64,000 bases of DNA from Beaufortia kweichowensis (lineage: Eukaryota; Chordata; Actinopteri; Cypriniformes; Gastromyzontidae): the NCBI GenBank assembly GCA_019155185.1, contig CM032800.1:14950501-15014500 (forward strand), written 5' to 3'. A program made the position numbers and the translations under genes. This document shows positions 42,110 through 53,902 of this stretch, one piece after another. The first letter of the stretch is position 1. Every line of letters begins with the position of its first letter. The notes below the pieces were generated by a model. That model was not told the DNA's origin. It saw only the letters and a list, made by a program, of their open reading frames with translations, and did not search any database.

Positions 42110-42440
42110 CCTGAATCTGTACTTCATTATTAGGTTGTTTCCAAATCAATTATTAACAATTAAAATGGACACCGGGCAGTGAGAGAGGCAGAGAGGCACG
42201 GGCCGCAGTCAGGCTTGCGTTTGGAGTCGGTAATTACTGTGATAGAGACACCTGCTACTCAATAGCTTCGACCCAGACCGGCCGGCCGGCCCCCAGATGG
42301 CAGACATTTAATGTCTGAGTGTCATTATTAATTTGTGTTAATTTGTTGGGGTGGATGGGCTCGTCGCTCACCTTTGCAGGGGCTGATGGGTAATTGAGCT
42401 TTAATGGCCTGATTGATCAACGGCTCGCCGACTATCACTC
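42110..42440. promoter_or_regulatory. Candidate conserved non-coding block
   Basis: Repeat-free block with a GC-rich centre (GACCGGCCGGCCGGCCCCCA near 42277) between runs of homeodomain-type words: CAATTATTAACAATTAAAAT, GGTAATTACTG, TCATTATTAATTTGTGTTAA, GGTAATTGAGCTTTAATGG. Dense TAATTA clusters are typical of developmental enhancers; this is a compositional argument only. Confidence 0.3.
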
Positions 42441-44413
42441 AGTCGCAGGCAGAAAACTCTGTGTAGACATAGCAGTTCAAACATCCATCCGACACTGTTA
42501 AAGTAGCTTGTCTCGGGACTATTCGTTCATTCGAGAACTACAGAATAAGTTCGTTTGGATGAAAAGGGCTGGATATCATATTTCATTTACAGCTTCAATC
42601 ATTTCAATACCACATTTTTCAATTATTTCTGCCATGCTGTAAGAAATACAAATTCTATGGTAATATCTCTCTTTTCTTAGGCTACAGCACCTAACAGTAT
42701 TTAAACACTTACTCCACATATAAAATGTGCTGTAGGAATGTCTTTCCGTAAACAAAATATCAAACTACTAAAGCCAGAAAGTAAAATATTTTGATGTTTT
42801 CTGGAGTTGTGATTTTGTTGTGATGAACTACACATTCCGCCTAACCTTTACCACACCAGAAAATTAAAAGTCACTAAAAATGAACTTTCCTTTGCCTTTT
42901 TTACAATGTTATTTAGATAGCAACAATAACTGATTTAATCTTGAATCAATGTTTAATTGGTTTATGATTCAACATAGATTCAACATTAAATTAGCTATTT
43001 TTGCTATCTGTTTGTTTGTATCTAATGACATTCTGACATTTAAGAGTGTACAGATATGTTTTTGAGCCACAGTATCTCTGTCCACTTTCACTTTTCACTT
43101 CAGAGTGTTAAATCAATAACTCTGATCAACAGTGAGACAAGACTCACCGAGTCGTGAATCATCTAAGCGAATCGTTTGGATGGAACGAAGTGGACGCCAA
43201 TCAGATCTGAGGAGTAAACACACACAAGCAAACCCAGCAGACCGTGTCATTGTAAACTTCCAGAAGCTCTCATCACATGACCCCGCAGATACCAAGATCT
43301 TCCGACATTTAACTCCCACCTACATTCTACAATTTTTATAAAACATCAACAACAGACAATATGAGTTATGGCCTTTGATTCAATTCTTAGTTGCCAACTT
43401 TCATCGTCTCTAAAAAAACTTTTTAACGTATTACTCATCGATCATGATCCAAATCACAGTCACATTCAGTTAATGGTCAGAATGAACTCTGTAAAGATTG
43501 ATGGTTAATATTTTTTCTCTGCAAACTAATCTGTACACCCATAATGCAGCAGTCACAGACCTGGTGTAACACGAGCATATCAATCTGGGTCCAGTACCAT
43601 ATCAGACAGTAAAGAGGGTCATGCAGGTGCAACGGCAGTCATACTAGTGGATTAGAAATTCAACAGTGCTTAACCATCTCTGCGGGTCAACATTCATAAA
43701 GATGAAGTCAGTTTACGTCAATTCAGTTCCACTTCAGGAGTTTTTATACTTATTTCTGACATCACGCTTATTGATTTCATACATTTAAAAAAAACAGCTT
43801 ACCCACAAAATCTCATGTACTTGCTTACACCCAGAAGAACAGACAAGAGTTTTACAACTTCACATCAAACCATCAAACACATCGAACCATCTTTATATAA
43901 TGTGAAACATATAATGATAAATGTCTCTGAAACTCTTAAAATGCAATGTTTCGTAGTCGTACTAGGGGCAGTCCAAAGACACAAACTGCTCGAAGGCATA
44001 ATAAAAATGTCCTTATAAAGTTAAGTTATAAGTTATGTGCTATAATAATCCTCCAGAACAGGTCCTGTGAGTCCAAACTCCGTATAGACTCTTCCTTGCG
44101 TTTCTTAACAGGATAAATATGAGATTTGTTACAACCTTAATAAGTGTTTCTTAATTAATCCACAGTCAAAATGGAGTATTAAATCCTAAAGGATTCCTCT
44201 TCCTTTCCATCACTTTCTCACATTCTTTAACAGCTAAAGCAACATACTATAAGGAGTGAAAGGATCCACTTGAGCCACTACGTCACCACTTGAGCATTTT
44301 TTTGGGTCCTGTTGGTTTCCCCAAATAACACGTTTTCCAAACTTTACACTTCATCTGGTGCATCTTTGTTTAGCAGCACAGAAATGACACGCTTATAACT
44401 TGTATTAACATAC

Positions 44414-44535
44414 CTGAGAACCGTCTGTGTTCACCTCGATCTTCCCCTCGAAAGGTCCCCATGTTGTTCCTACAGGCAGCTGCTGACGACTGTGAATCCG
44501 CCGTTCTCCGTCTTTGTTGAACAGGTCCAGCTCAC
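44414..44535 (-). CDS. zfpm2: zfpm2 (FOG2) internal coding exon, equivalent to human exon 4
   Basis: This 122-nt exon encodes 40 whole codons after a split codon and includes ELDLFNKDGERRIHSRQQ and LPVGTTWGPFEGK. Human FOG2 has [20 protein letters not shown] followed by VGTTWGPFPGK here, so the match is close and diagnostic. The related FOG1 is clearly more diverged at this point. The segment is the start of the PR-like (PRDM-type) domain of FOG proteins; the VGxxWGPF core is typical of PR/SET-related N-termini. The acceptor is CTAACACAG and the donor is GTATGT. It enters in phase 1 (the junction codon with the previous exon reads CGT, Arg, where human has Gly) and leaves in phase 0, at DGSQ. 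The next exon begins at 30307. No frameshift or stop is seen, so it looks functional. Confidence 0.96.
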
Positions 44536-44734
44536 CTGTGTTAGAACAAGCCGTCAGTTTCCGAGTCACACCGTAAATGCCTCATATTACTTTTCTCACA
44601 GCACAAAAAATGCTTCTGATTGAAACATACTTGATATTTAATAGCAATCTGAGGCAGGACTAATGTGGGTGAGACAATACCCCTCCCCAAACAATCATGT
44701 TTGCAATACACATTTGCCATTCCACGCGAATGTC

Positions 44735-44990
44735 AAAGTTTGTATCAAAGGTTTTTATCATACTGATAGCTAGATGTCAATATTTGGTGGTTTCATGTTT
44801 AAAGCATGATTTTTTCATAGTCAGAAAAAGTACAGTTTTTAAAATGCTTTCATCCATAAAGCATGAACCAAACAGGTGGTATATATCAGTATCATATATC
44901 GGTAATAAATACATTCAGTGAGATTTTCTATTTCTATTTTTGACTGAAAATGTCACACCCATAACGCTGAAACTGCTCATTTGACTTGCT
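44735..44990 (+). repeat. Dispersed repeat family A, copy 3
   Basis: Shares AGATGTCAATATTTGGTGGTTT and TTTTCATAGTCAGA with the 56.9-kb copy, then CGGTAATAAATACATTCAGT and GACTGAAAATGTCACACCCA with the 1.3-kb copy. The middle segment found in the 57-kb copy is missing, so this copy is internally deleted. It ends about 200 nt upstream of exon 4 on the transcribed strand. Confidence 0.65.
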
Positions 44991-45892
44991 GTGGTCAGCC
45001 AAAACAAATACTCAGATGAAAGAGATCACTTGCAGCTTTAGTCAACATTTCAACATTTTATCGACTTCGGATCACTAAAGCCACCTGACCTTTCTGGTAA
45101 CAGTAGTGTTTGATCCAGATCAGATGGAGCACGTCAAACTCCTCTCAGAACAGCGTCTTTCTGATAAAACCTCACTGAGATGTTACAGGCTCGCCGGCTG
45201 GCAGCGTGAGCTCTATTTCTGTTTTTCCAGGAAGAGGCCGAGGCCTCTTGTTAGCGCTGCGCTGAGATCCGAGTTAATTAACCGTGTCACGGGAGCCCTG
45301 CGAGTTCCCCGAGCGCCGCTATCTTATCGCTTAGATTTTGTGTGCTTTTTTAGGACAGTGATTAATCAAACAGTTATTATAATAGACTGCCTGGTCATGA
45401 CTCTCATCTCTGAGGGCCGGGGGGGCTCTTGTCACCAGAATCTCAAGTGCAGACTTCCGGCTGGTTTTCACTGTGATGTTGAGAGGGTTCGGGGCCGACC
45501 TGCGACTCAGAATGATTTATCCCTCAGAGATTGACTCTTATCTGCTTTATCATCCTGCAAGCATCCTGTAAAAGCACTGGATGACAACGCCGGAGCTCTT
45601 TACCACCAGCCAGTACTGAGACTCTGAACACTTTACTAATGTACAAATGCTTTTTCCCATATCTGCATGTTTGCAAGAACAGGAACTTTGGGTTATGAAA
45701 CCTGCGTATTGTATATTGAAATGGAGTCAGGTCTTGAGTTGTAGAGAAATTGTTGTAGAGGTGAAGCATGACCCTTTTGGAATAGTGTAATTATAGTGTA
45801 GTGTAACATTATTAAGTCATTTCATTTTAGGTATATTTTTTAATTAAATAATTATGTTTATTGTTATGAAAATGTGTCAAATATTTAATCTT

Positions 45893-45990
45893 ATTGTTTG
45901 TCATAATAAGATTAAAATGCAACTATGAAATATTAAAGTGAATAGGGAAATAACACAGGTGTTTCTCCTAAGAAACGGTGACAGTTAACA
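45893..45990 (+). repeat. Dispersed repeat family D, copy 2
   Basis: Matches 41205-41300: ATAGGGAAATAACACAGGTG, TTTCTCCTAAGAAACGGTGA, CAGTTAACA. It is directly followed by an AAAAT pentanucleotide tract. Confidence 0.6.
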
Positions 45991-45994
45991 GGTT

Positions 45995-46039
45995 AAAATA
46001 AAATAAAATAAAATAAAATAAAATAAAATAAAATAAAAT
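45995..46039 (+). repeat. (AAAAT)n pentanucleotide microsatellite
   Basis: Nine units of AAAAT directly after repeat D. Confidence 0.95.
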
Positions 46040-47711
46040 TTCAATCTTGGTCATTTTTTATCTTGAAAATATACACTGATTTAAGTTTTTCTGATATTTG
46101 TACTGCAAAACAAAACAACAAAAAAGTACTTAATTTTTGCAGTGCATACCCTAATACAAAAAAAAAACATATTTTTGACAATTGTTGGAATACAGTAACA
46201 GTACAAAGCAATAGAGAGAATGTGGACTGCATAACTTTATGCATAACTGCATAAAAAAAAAAAGAGTTTGGTGAGAAATTTATATTAACAAACTCTGACC
46301 TTTGGCAAATCTGAGCACAATGCAAGTCATTGTTAGTATCTTTACTTCAGCATTTGTTCACCATTTCATTTTATTGATGCATAGAAGAACCAGCTGAGAC
46401 ATTAGAAAAGACATCAGTTGTGATTATTCTTTCTCAACGGTTTGACGGCAGCACTCGGCAGCATGGAAGCGTTTCAGAAATACACATGTTTCCTGACCTG
46501 TGGTAAACAAAAGCTGGTTGAGAGATGATCTTCAGCGTGCTCTTTGTTGGCTGAAAGCATCGCAGCAGTGATTGAACTTTAAAATGACCTATTCAGCTGC
46601 GTTTCCAAGTACAGATATCAGCTGCGTATCTGTGACACGCTAACACGCCGTACTGCTTGTGTGGAAATTCCCCTGCGACTAAACAAACATCTCAATACCC
46701 AGTGCGTAAATATCTGAAATCTGACAGACATATTCCACTTCCAAAAATAATATGATAATAATATCAGAATGATATAATACAGATGAAGTATCTTGTAAAC
46801 CTTACAATCATACTGATAAAGTCAAAAATTGTGTATATTTTCAGCAACCTCCGATCATTTTACGTTAGCGAGCTCAGAATAGATAGTGGAAGAATTTGGG
46901 GGGTCTCTCTGAAGCCTGTCGTGATCCCGTCAGCCTTTTGGATAGTGGGAAACCTCATTAAAGGGAAATAATTAAGCGCTGGAGCGCAGCTGGTCCACAT
47001 CACAGGCAGGCTAAATCTATGCTAGCCCATCCCTGCTTGATGTGCTCTGCGGCCACTCTGATAAGACCGCGTGGCCTTTCGCCACAATCGCACAAGTTTC
47101 TCTTTAGCCTTGGACGGCAATTCCGCAAGTCGACAATGCGTCCCATGCTGCGTGTTGGTTCTGTTGTGAGCGAGCGTATGAGGAGGGCGGCCGCGTGAGG
47201 ATATTTGAAGTCCTATCGCTAGAAAGTAAAAACGTGCCAGTCGCCTGTGGACCGTTCCAAGTCTCATCTTGAAACCTCACGTCCCAGCTGGCTCATCCCA
47301 GCTGTTACAGATACCACACAAGCCTGTGTGCATAATGTGCCAGTTTGCCACCGTCACCCTGTTTGCCACTGGCGTTTAGATGTTGACTCACCATAGATTA
47401 CGAGATCAAGATGTATGGTCCGAAATGGTTTTGGCACAGGTGTCAACAATGCTGACTCTGCCAGTGAATTACAGACATAAATGTACTGCTTTTCTAGATT
47501 GTGTAGAGTAAAACACAGTGATTCGCCCAAATCTAATAAAAAACATGAATGCATCATTGCATGATAATCCACTCATGAAATGGATTTCAAAGCATTGCAA
47601 TATTTTATGTAAGGACTGCTGGTTATCGCAGAGTAAACCCAGACAGAGTGTTCAGGACCTCAACATGAAGCTTGAATATATTAATGGACACAAAATACTG
47701 ATTTGAAATCC

Positions 47712-47976
47712 TTTAGTGGTTTATTTGTACTAAAAACAAAGTTTCCTATTGGTTTTAGACATGACTGTCATCTGGGACACGACATTCAAACACAGACAAA
47801 GACAAACACACAATTTGGTCTAATCTCATATATGTTAATAACTAGGCATATTTCTATCTAATTTATTTGTAAGTAAATTATTTTCAAGGTTAAGTTGACT
47901 CACAGTACCCACATGAGCCTGTGTTATTTATATACTTGTTAATGGAATGTTATCGACCAATCAGAATCAAGTACTA
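47712..47976 (+). repeat. Dispersed repeat family B, copy 2
   Basis: Collinear with 27861-28080, with small indels: AAGACAAACACACAATTTGG, TAATCTCATATATGTTAATA, ACTAGGCATATTTC, then CGACCAATCAGAATCAAG. Same orientation. No coding capacity. Confidence 0.6.
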
Positions 47977-48274
47977 TGTACTTTAGCATTAGTGTAATGC
48001 ACACTGAACTATTTCTATTTTTAGGCCAAAAAAGAAACTCGTAACAATCCAACAATATAATCGCGCAACAAACTGAAATCCAGTGCAGAAGAAAAACAGC
48101 AACAAAAAACTTACAACTAAGGTATTAGAAAGCTTCTGATGAGCTGATTGTGTTCTAACTAAACAATTATTTGATTAGCATGCTAAAAATAAATTCATTA
48201 ACATGTAAACATCATCAACATAAGCTATCAACGGATTACAACAACAGATAGTCTCATAGATAGGTCAAGATTTT

Positions 48275-48419
48275 TTGGCTAATTCTTACGAATAGGGGAG
48301 GGGCTTTAAAGATGCTTTTTTTCCTACATCGAGGTACATCGAGGTACATCGAGGTACATCGTGAATTCGTACGAATTAGCCAACTCGTAAAATACGTACG
48401 AATTCCCATGAGATCAGGC
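48275..48419. mobile_element. Small inverted-repeat element carrying a 10-bp minisatellite
   Basis: The arms are TTGGCTAATTCTTACGAAT (48275-48293) and its near-inverse ATTCGTACGAATTAGCCAA (48365-48383). A further ACGTACGAATTC follows at about 48393. Between the arms are TACATCGAGG x3.6 (48325-48361). GTACGAATTAGCCAA-like words are common in cyprinid DNA transposons. Confidence 0.55.
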
Positions 48420-49087
48420 TCGATTTTCTGGTTTTGGGCATTGGTGTCTTTAGCTGCAGATACCAGCTAGACAATCAGAAATACCAGATAAACCAGCTAC
48501 GGTAAGACCAGCAAAGTTCATTATCTTGCTGTCGATTAGCAAGACCTTACACACATCAACTCAGAACCGCTAAAACAACACTGTAACACAGAGACAGAGC
48601 TCACGGTCTAAAACATCTCAAACTCTCTCTTCACCCAGTTCAGAAATGGCACCATCTTGGCACAGAGGAGCTGTTGATATGAGTGAAGAGAGTTCCACCA
48701 TCTATCTCTCTCTCTCTCCCTCTTGATAAGATCATCTGTCGCTCTTCTCTGGGGTCCGCTGCTCCCCCTCACCACAGATCCTTGGCAGAACCATGAATGT
48801 CCCTTTTGTGTGTAGAGATCTTTTCTCGGATAGCCCCAAAAAGATGCCGCACGCGGCAACTGTTTGTTTCCCCCCGTGACAAAGGGACCAGAGGCTGGGG
48901 GGTTCATGTCCCCATCTTTAAAATATGGATAAAGGAGAGTTTTGTAACATTATTGCACAGTATACAGGACAGTATTGCAAAATGAATGACCTTTCAAGCA
49001 TCATTGTCTTGAATTTTCAGAGGACAAACAGGTATCTCTGTTCAAAACTTACATTACATTACAGGTTGAGCTAATGTTATTATCTCC

Positions 49088-49122
49088 AAATATTGTCTCC
49101 TAATATTTGTAAGTCATTTTGG
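49088..49122 (+). repeat. Short L2 tail remnant
   Basis: GTCTCCTAATATTTGTAAGT plus CATTTTGGAT matches the L2 3' end at 55.5 kb (TGTCTCCTAATGTTTGTAAG). Too short to classify further. Confidence 0.5.
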
Positions 49123-49646
49123 ATTATGTGTATTATGACCCCGTTTGGCGTCTCAAACAAACACCCAGACTGCAATTCCTGATTGTGCCACTAGTGGTGC
49201 AGAAATGACACATTTACCCTTTAAAGTCCAACAACAATAGACATCTGGATCAGATCATGATGGATGTTTTAAAAAGAGGGTCACACAAATTTTCAAGGTA
49301 CAGACGCTCAACAGCGATGTTTGACAATTCAACAGTCACATATCAAGATCTACGGAGCTTTTGCGGCAAATGAACATGCTGTTAGGGGCAGATGGAGAGA
49401 AATGGAGAGCTCTATATCACTCCACAAAAGGTGCAGGAGCTCGGAAGGAGATATGTGATCTGAAATTTTACAGCTGAAGGAGAAATGTCAGAGCGCTTTG
49501 ATAAGAGAATGATGAACTTTTCTCCGCCACCCCCCTCCAAACCCACATTATCAGCCAAGAGAAGCAAATGCATCATTTTTATCCCACGGCTTTACCATTA
49601 TCTCCTCTGCAGACACTTGTTTTAAAACACACAAGGACCTTTTTAC

Positions 49647-49831
<185 letters not shown>

Positions 49832-50857
49832 GATGTAGATGTAAATGTGAGCTTTAAACGTTACATGACCAGACGTTTTACACCTGATCAAAACCTGACA
49901 ATGTCATTGTGACATTTCCAAAACCTCATCTGTCACAGCTCTGAATCATATCCTAATGCCTTATCTACATCTAGAGGAGCATTTCTCCCATTCAACAAAT
50001 TTGATAGTCTACAAATCTAAAGTTCTCATGTAGGACATCATTTCTCATCCTCTTGTCAGCACAGACTGACTAATAGCGTCTGCGCTTACTGCAAATGTCT
50101 GCCTGTGCTTTGAATTATGGGAACGGGGCTACGGACCTCTGAGTGAATCTTGCCGTGTCATCTGAAGGTTGAACGTTTGGATACATACAGCATCTGTAAT
50201 GTAATCTATAAGACACGTGCTAATAACCCGGGTGTAACAACAGCTCACAGATATCCTTCAAGTTTGTTATTTTACTGTGTTCACAGGTGCTGTTTCTCCT
50301 CCAGGAGCCGGAGCGGGTCATTAGCTCCCTCCTCTGCCGCCCGTTCAGTCAATTACCACATTTCAAACTTTCCTCCAGCACAAATCCGGCCGCTCCTGCC
50401 TGCCTGACCCAGTTGTCTTTTGTGAGGAGGTCTTAGCTCCAGCAGTTTGACAGTCAACAGATAAGATGGATTAAGTTTTTTTTCCCACTCTCCCCTTCTC
50501 TCTCATCCGCTTTTGATATAAACAGCGTAAAAGCAGGTTAAATCAGTCACTTTCAGGAGGAGTTTTCAAATGGCTAGAGATAGAGGATGATAGAACGCCT
50601 AAACTTGACACTGGGGCGCAGAAGGTCACAGCCATGACAAACTCGAGATGAAGATTAAAACCAAGAGAAACTTAAAGCTATAAATCAGAAATGCATACAG
50701 TGTATTTCACACTCATCTTCTTATAGGATATATCATACAGTATATATAGCACATAATACTATATACAGTAGGTGCTGTATATGGTCATCGACTGTCTGGG
50801 ATTGTTTTAATAGTCCTGTGGTGTTACAAAAACATTTTTTAATGTACTAATATAACA

Positions 50858-51041
50858 TGTGATCCTGGACCACAAAACCAGTCATAAGTAGGTATGTTTG
50901 TAGCAATAGCCAACTATACATTTCATGGGTCAAAATGATTGATTTTTCTTTAATGCCAAAAATCATTAATGGAAAGCTGATGTATTAATCTCAGTTTTAA
51001 AAAATTGACCCTTATGACTGGTTTTGTGGTCCAGGTTCACA
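50858..51041. mobile_element. Short cyprinid MITE with 31-bp terminal inverted repeats
   Basis: The ends read TGTGATCCTGGACCACAAAA plus CCAGTCATAAG and the inverse CTTATGACTGG plus TTTTGTGGTCCAGGTTCACA. This terminal repeat is abundant in carp and zebrafish genomes. At 184 bp this is a deleted version of the commoner form of several hundred bp. Confidence 0.85.
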
Positions 51042-51089
51042 TATTATGTGTAATCTCTCAATTAATATGAGGTCACATTTTACAAAACT

Positions 51090-51531
51090 CTATTTGTAAA
51101 ACGACCAGATGTAAAACGACCAGATTCTGATTGGTCGATAGTTGTGTTTTATTCCTAATTTACATTTATTCATTTAGCAGACGCTTTTATCCAAAGCAAC
51201 TTACAAGTTTTTACCAGTGGCACACTGGGAGCAATTGGGGTGAGGTGTCTTGCTTAAGGGCACGTCAGTTGTTTTCCTGCTGGTATTGGGAATCGAACTG
51301 GCAACCGGCAAACTGGTTGCCAGTCCAACTCTCTAACCACTAGGCTACAACTGCCCTAATAAAGCACAGTTATGAGCGCTTCGCCCAACAATTTAGTTTA
51401 TCACTGCACAATACCCTTATTGTCATATATCACAGTCACTCAGAGACTGTTAAAAGTTGTATTGTACTGTACATAAATTAATACTTTGTTATTTGTATTG
51501 TGTGGTAACCGTTTTATAAACGCAATAAGGT
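51090..51531 (+). repeat. Dispersed repeat family C, interrupted by the SINE
   Basis: The left part (51090-51159) has TCTGATTGGTCGATAG and TGTGTTTTATTCCTAA; the right part resumes TAAAGCACAGTTATGAG and later has TTTGTATTGTGTGGTAACC and GCAATAAGGT. The same blocks appear in the same order in reverse orientation at 14370-14592 without the SINE. It looks like a MITE-like element, though I could not fix its ends. Confidence 0.65.
51160..51356 (-). mobile_element. tRNA-derived SINE with L2-type tail
   Basis: Read on the minus strand, it begins GGGCAGTTGTAGCCTAGTGG, has an RNA polymerase III A box (TAGCCTAGTGG) and about 35 nt later a B box (GGTTGCCAGTTCGATTCCC), then a body with CCCTTAAGCAAGACACC and CCAATTGCTCCC. 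It ends with the tail GTAAGTTGCTTTGGATAAAA, then GCGTCTGCTAAATGAATAAA, shared by many teleost SINEs and L2-clade LINEs. It is nearly full length. A possible short duplication CCTAA flanks it. It interrupts repeat family C, whose uninterrupted counterpart at 14.4 kb shows the empty site. Confidence 0.88.
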
Positions 51532-51706
51532 CCTCGAGGCTAGTGCTTCATCGCAAAATAAGTCACAGCTAAAGGCGCATCCTTCAGCCGTCACTTATTC
51601 GCGGTAAATCACATCCTCTCCTACCTAATTGCTTACATATAAATATTATGCTGTATACTGGACCGCACTTTACGCTAACAGTCAATCAAGCTAAACAAAA
51701 CTAACT

Positions 51707-51806
51707 GCACTGCAATGAGAAAACAGCACATTTTATAAATGCAATGTTAAATATGAGAATATTTAACATTGCATTTATAAAATGTGTTATTTTGTCATTG
51801 CAGTGC
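51707..51806. repeat. 100-bp near-perfect palindrome (hairpin)
   Basis: Arms of 48 bp start GCACTGCAATGA and contain ACATTTTATAAATGCAATGT; I count three mismatches. The centre is near ATATGAGAATAT. It could be a small fold-back transposon or a hairpin in the intron RNA. Confidence 0.9.
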
Positions 51807-52276
51807 AACGCTAAAAGAAAAGCTGACTATAGAGTCACCTTCACGACTGTAAAGAAATCAGATCTCCTGCAGGAGAAAGTATCACCGTTCCATGATCAAG
51901 CACTTGCTGTACATTTATAGATCACCTGTAAAATGTGTAAAACAAGTTAGTGAGTGATGCATTAAGTACACATCCGGACTGTGTGTTTGTAAGTGTTAGT
52001 GTGTGTGTGACAGGGGAAAGTAATCCTATACACAGGCTGCTATTGTGAAATGAGAAGCTGGCCTCATCGGCTGGCAGAGAGCAGATGCACCTCTCTTCCT
52101 CCTTCCTAATCTGGAAAGGACTTAAAGGCGTCTTATCTCCGGGCTCTCCTGCTTCATTTCATGCTTGATTTACTTTAATTTGTCTGATAGGGCACAAGGA
52201 TTTGGAAATGGCCCATCTTTCACTGGAAAATGTTCTGATTTTTCTCCGGCATTGTTACGCGGCGGTTTTGACTCCC

Positions 52277-52279
<3 letters not shown>

Positions 52280-52326
<47 letters not shown>
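52280..52326 (+). repeat. (TC)n microsatellite
   Basis: About 23 TC units. Confidence 0.95.
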
Positions 52327-52331
<5 letters not shown>

Positions 52332-53675
52332 CCTGGAGAACAGATCTCGCTCTTGTGCAGCATTCTGTTTGAGTGCATTTAGATTCAAGCTAACACAGCA
52401 GAAACGAAAGTGTTTGTGTGTGTGTTTCACCGGCTCTGGTGTAGGTCTGTTTGCCTTTCAGATTGGCAGCAAGCGACGCCTGAGGACAGAGGAGCAGCCG
52501 GGTGCTTCAAACCACAGAGATCTTGTGTTTAACGTATAGAGGGTGAGACTCGCCCTCGTCTCGCCCACAAGTGTGCGAGTTGATAAAGTCAGAGAGGAAG
52601 AGAGCGATCGGCCCACACATGCCTTAACTTCCGCTGAAGCTACAGTCCCAGTACGGCTCTGGGGTTCGCCCTGATCAGAGACATTGATGGTAAACTACAG
52701 TCTGACCATCCAAATCTGCATGTATCTGAATAAACTAGTGACAGGGGTCGAGAAAAAAAATATCACAGATGAAGTCTCTTTTATAATTCAGTTGTTTCTC
52801 GAAGACAGCAGATACTAAATTGAATGAAAAAGGAAACAACGTTTTCTGTGTCTTTTGAGAAATACCTGAACATTTTATATTAGGAGTTTCCTGATATTAG
52901 ATTTCTACTACATGGCTACTGTGGCCAAAAAAATTCTTAATAATGATATTATCACAAAATTGAATAAAATTGAAATTTATTCAATAAAAATAACAAATAA
53001 TGCTACCTATTGAATTATTTTTTGGCAAATGATTTACAGACAAAATATGAGAATTTGTACCATTGCTGAACTGCTTACAATATTATCATATCTGTAGTAT
53101 TAACATAATATTAAAAATCATGTTTTTTTTAAATCACGATTATTGTCAATACTAGTATAATGTGACAAACATACTGTTCTTACATGTCACTGCCAGAGTT
53201 CAGCATCAAATTATTAATTTGGCAAAAAAATTGCACAGTTGTGTGTATGTGTGTGACAGTGATTTCACTACAGGTAAAAAGGGTTAACAAGAAGTAATTG
53301 AATAAATACTTCTTTTGCCAAGTAATAAAGTTTCTTAACCGTAATTGTCAAACAATGTAGCAACTTACATATACATCACATACAGCTCAGATACAAAATC
53401 TACATAATTGAGTGACTCGCAATAAGATGTCGAACAATAAGAGACCACCTTTAAAGATTTATGTGTCTAGAATTTAAAATAACCATTCTGAACTGCCTAC
53501 ATATTCACTTCTTACACATTTGGTTTGGCATTACTGGTAATTTCACATGTCAGATAAAAAAACAAAAAAAAGTATTACTATTAGTATAGATTATTTACAG
53601 AATTTTATAACAATAATTACTACATGCAGACAATACTATCACCACATTTACCTGCTGTATTTGTTTTTCATAATG

Positions 53676-53902
53676 TATAGACCATTTCACAAGATGTAAA
53701 CAACACTGGTCCAGAAGCACTTCCTGTTTCAGTTTTTTGTATTTCACATATGTAAATTAAATTAAATCTTAAAGATGTTAAACAAGTCAGTTGTAAATGT
53801 TCTGTTGATTGTATTTTGTTCTGACATTTGTGTAGTGTTAAAAAACTGAGACAGGAAATGCTTCTGGATCAGTGCTGTTTACATCTTGTGAAATGGTCTA
53901 TA
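53676..53902. mobile_element. MITE with about 65-bp terminal inverted repeats
   Basis: The left arm TATAGACCATTTCACAAGAT continues GTAAACAACACTGGTCCAGA and AGCACTTCCTGTTTCAG. The reverse complement of the right arm is the same apart from a few substitutions. It starts and ends at TA, consistent with TA target duplication. The 227-bp element has no coding capacity. Confidence 0.85.

Larger units (their letters stand above)
30308..44413 (-). other. zfpm2: zfpm2 intron between exons 4 and 5 (14.1 kb)
   Basis: The intron runs from a GTATGT donor to an ACTTCCGCAG acceptor and is phase 0. It contains a SINE/L2 tail fragment (41628-41562), a dispersed repeat (41300-41205), a GT microsatellite (40495-40456), a MITE fragment (37790-37650), a fold-back element (33679-33437) and a TC tract (32530-32496). 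Between these, the blocks at 42110-42440, 34080-34960, 32700-33140 and 30840-31620 are repeat-poor and richer in GC and TAAT-type motifs than their surroundings. The stretches 35000-37600, 38000-40400 and 42450-44400 contain nothing I can name. Confidence 0.88.

Noticed and set aside
45106..45534. 142-codon open frame on the plus strand
   Set aside because: GC-moderate unique sequence without domain similarity. It might be open because the underlying block is conserved non-coding DNA; not supported as a gene.
48325..48361. Regularly spaced short repeats resembling a CRISPR array
   Set aside because: Ten-base units are contiguous with no spacers and the genome is vertebrate; it is a minisatellite.
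51300..51356. Possible tRNA gene on the minus strand (A and B boxes)
   Set aside because: It is the tRNA-like head of a SINE, followed by the SINE body and L2-type tail, and does not fold into a full cloverleaf by eye.
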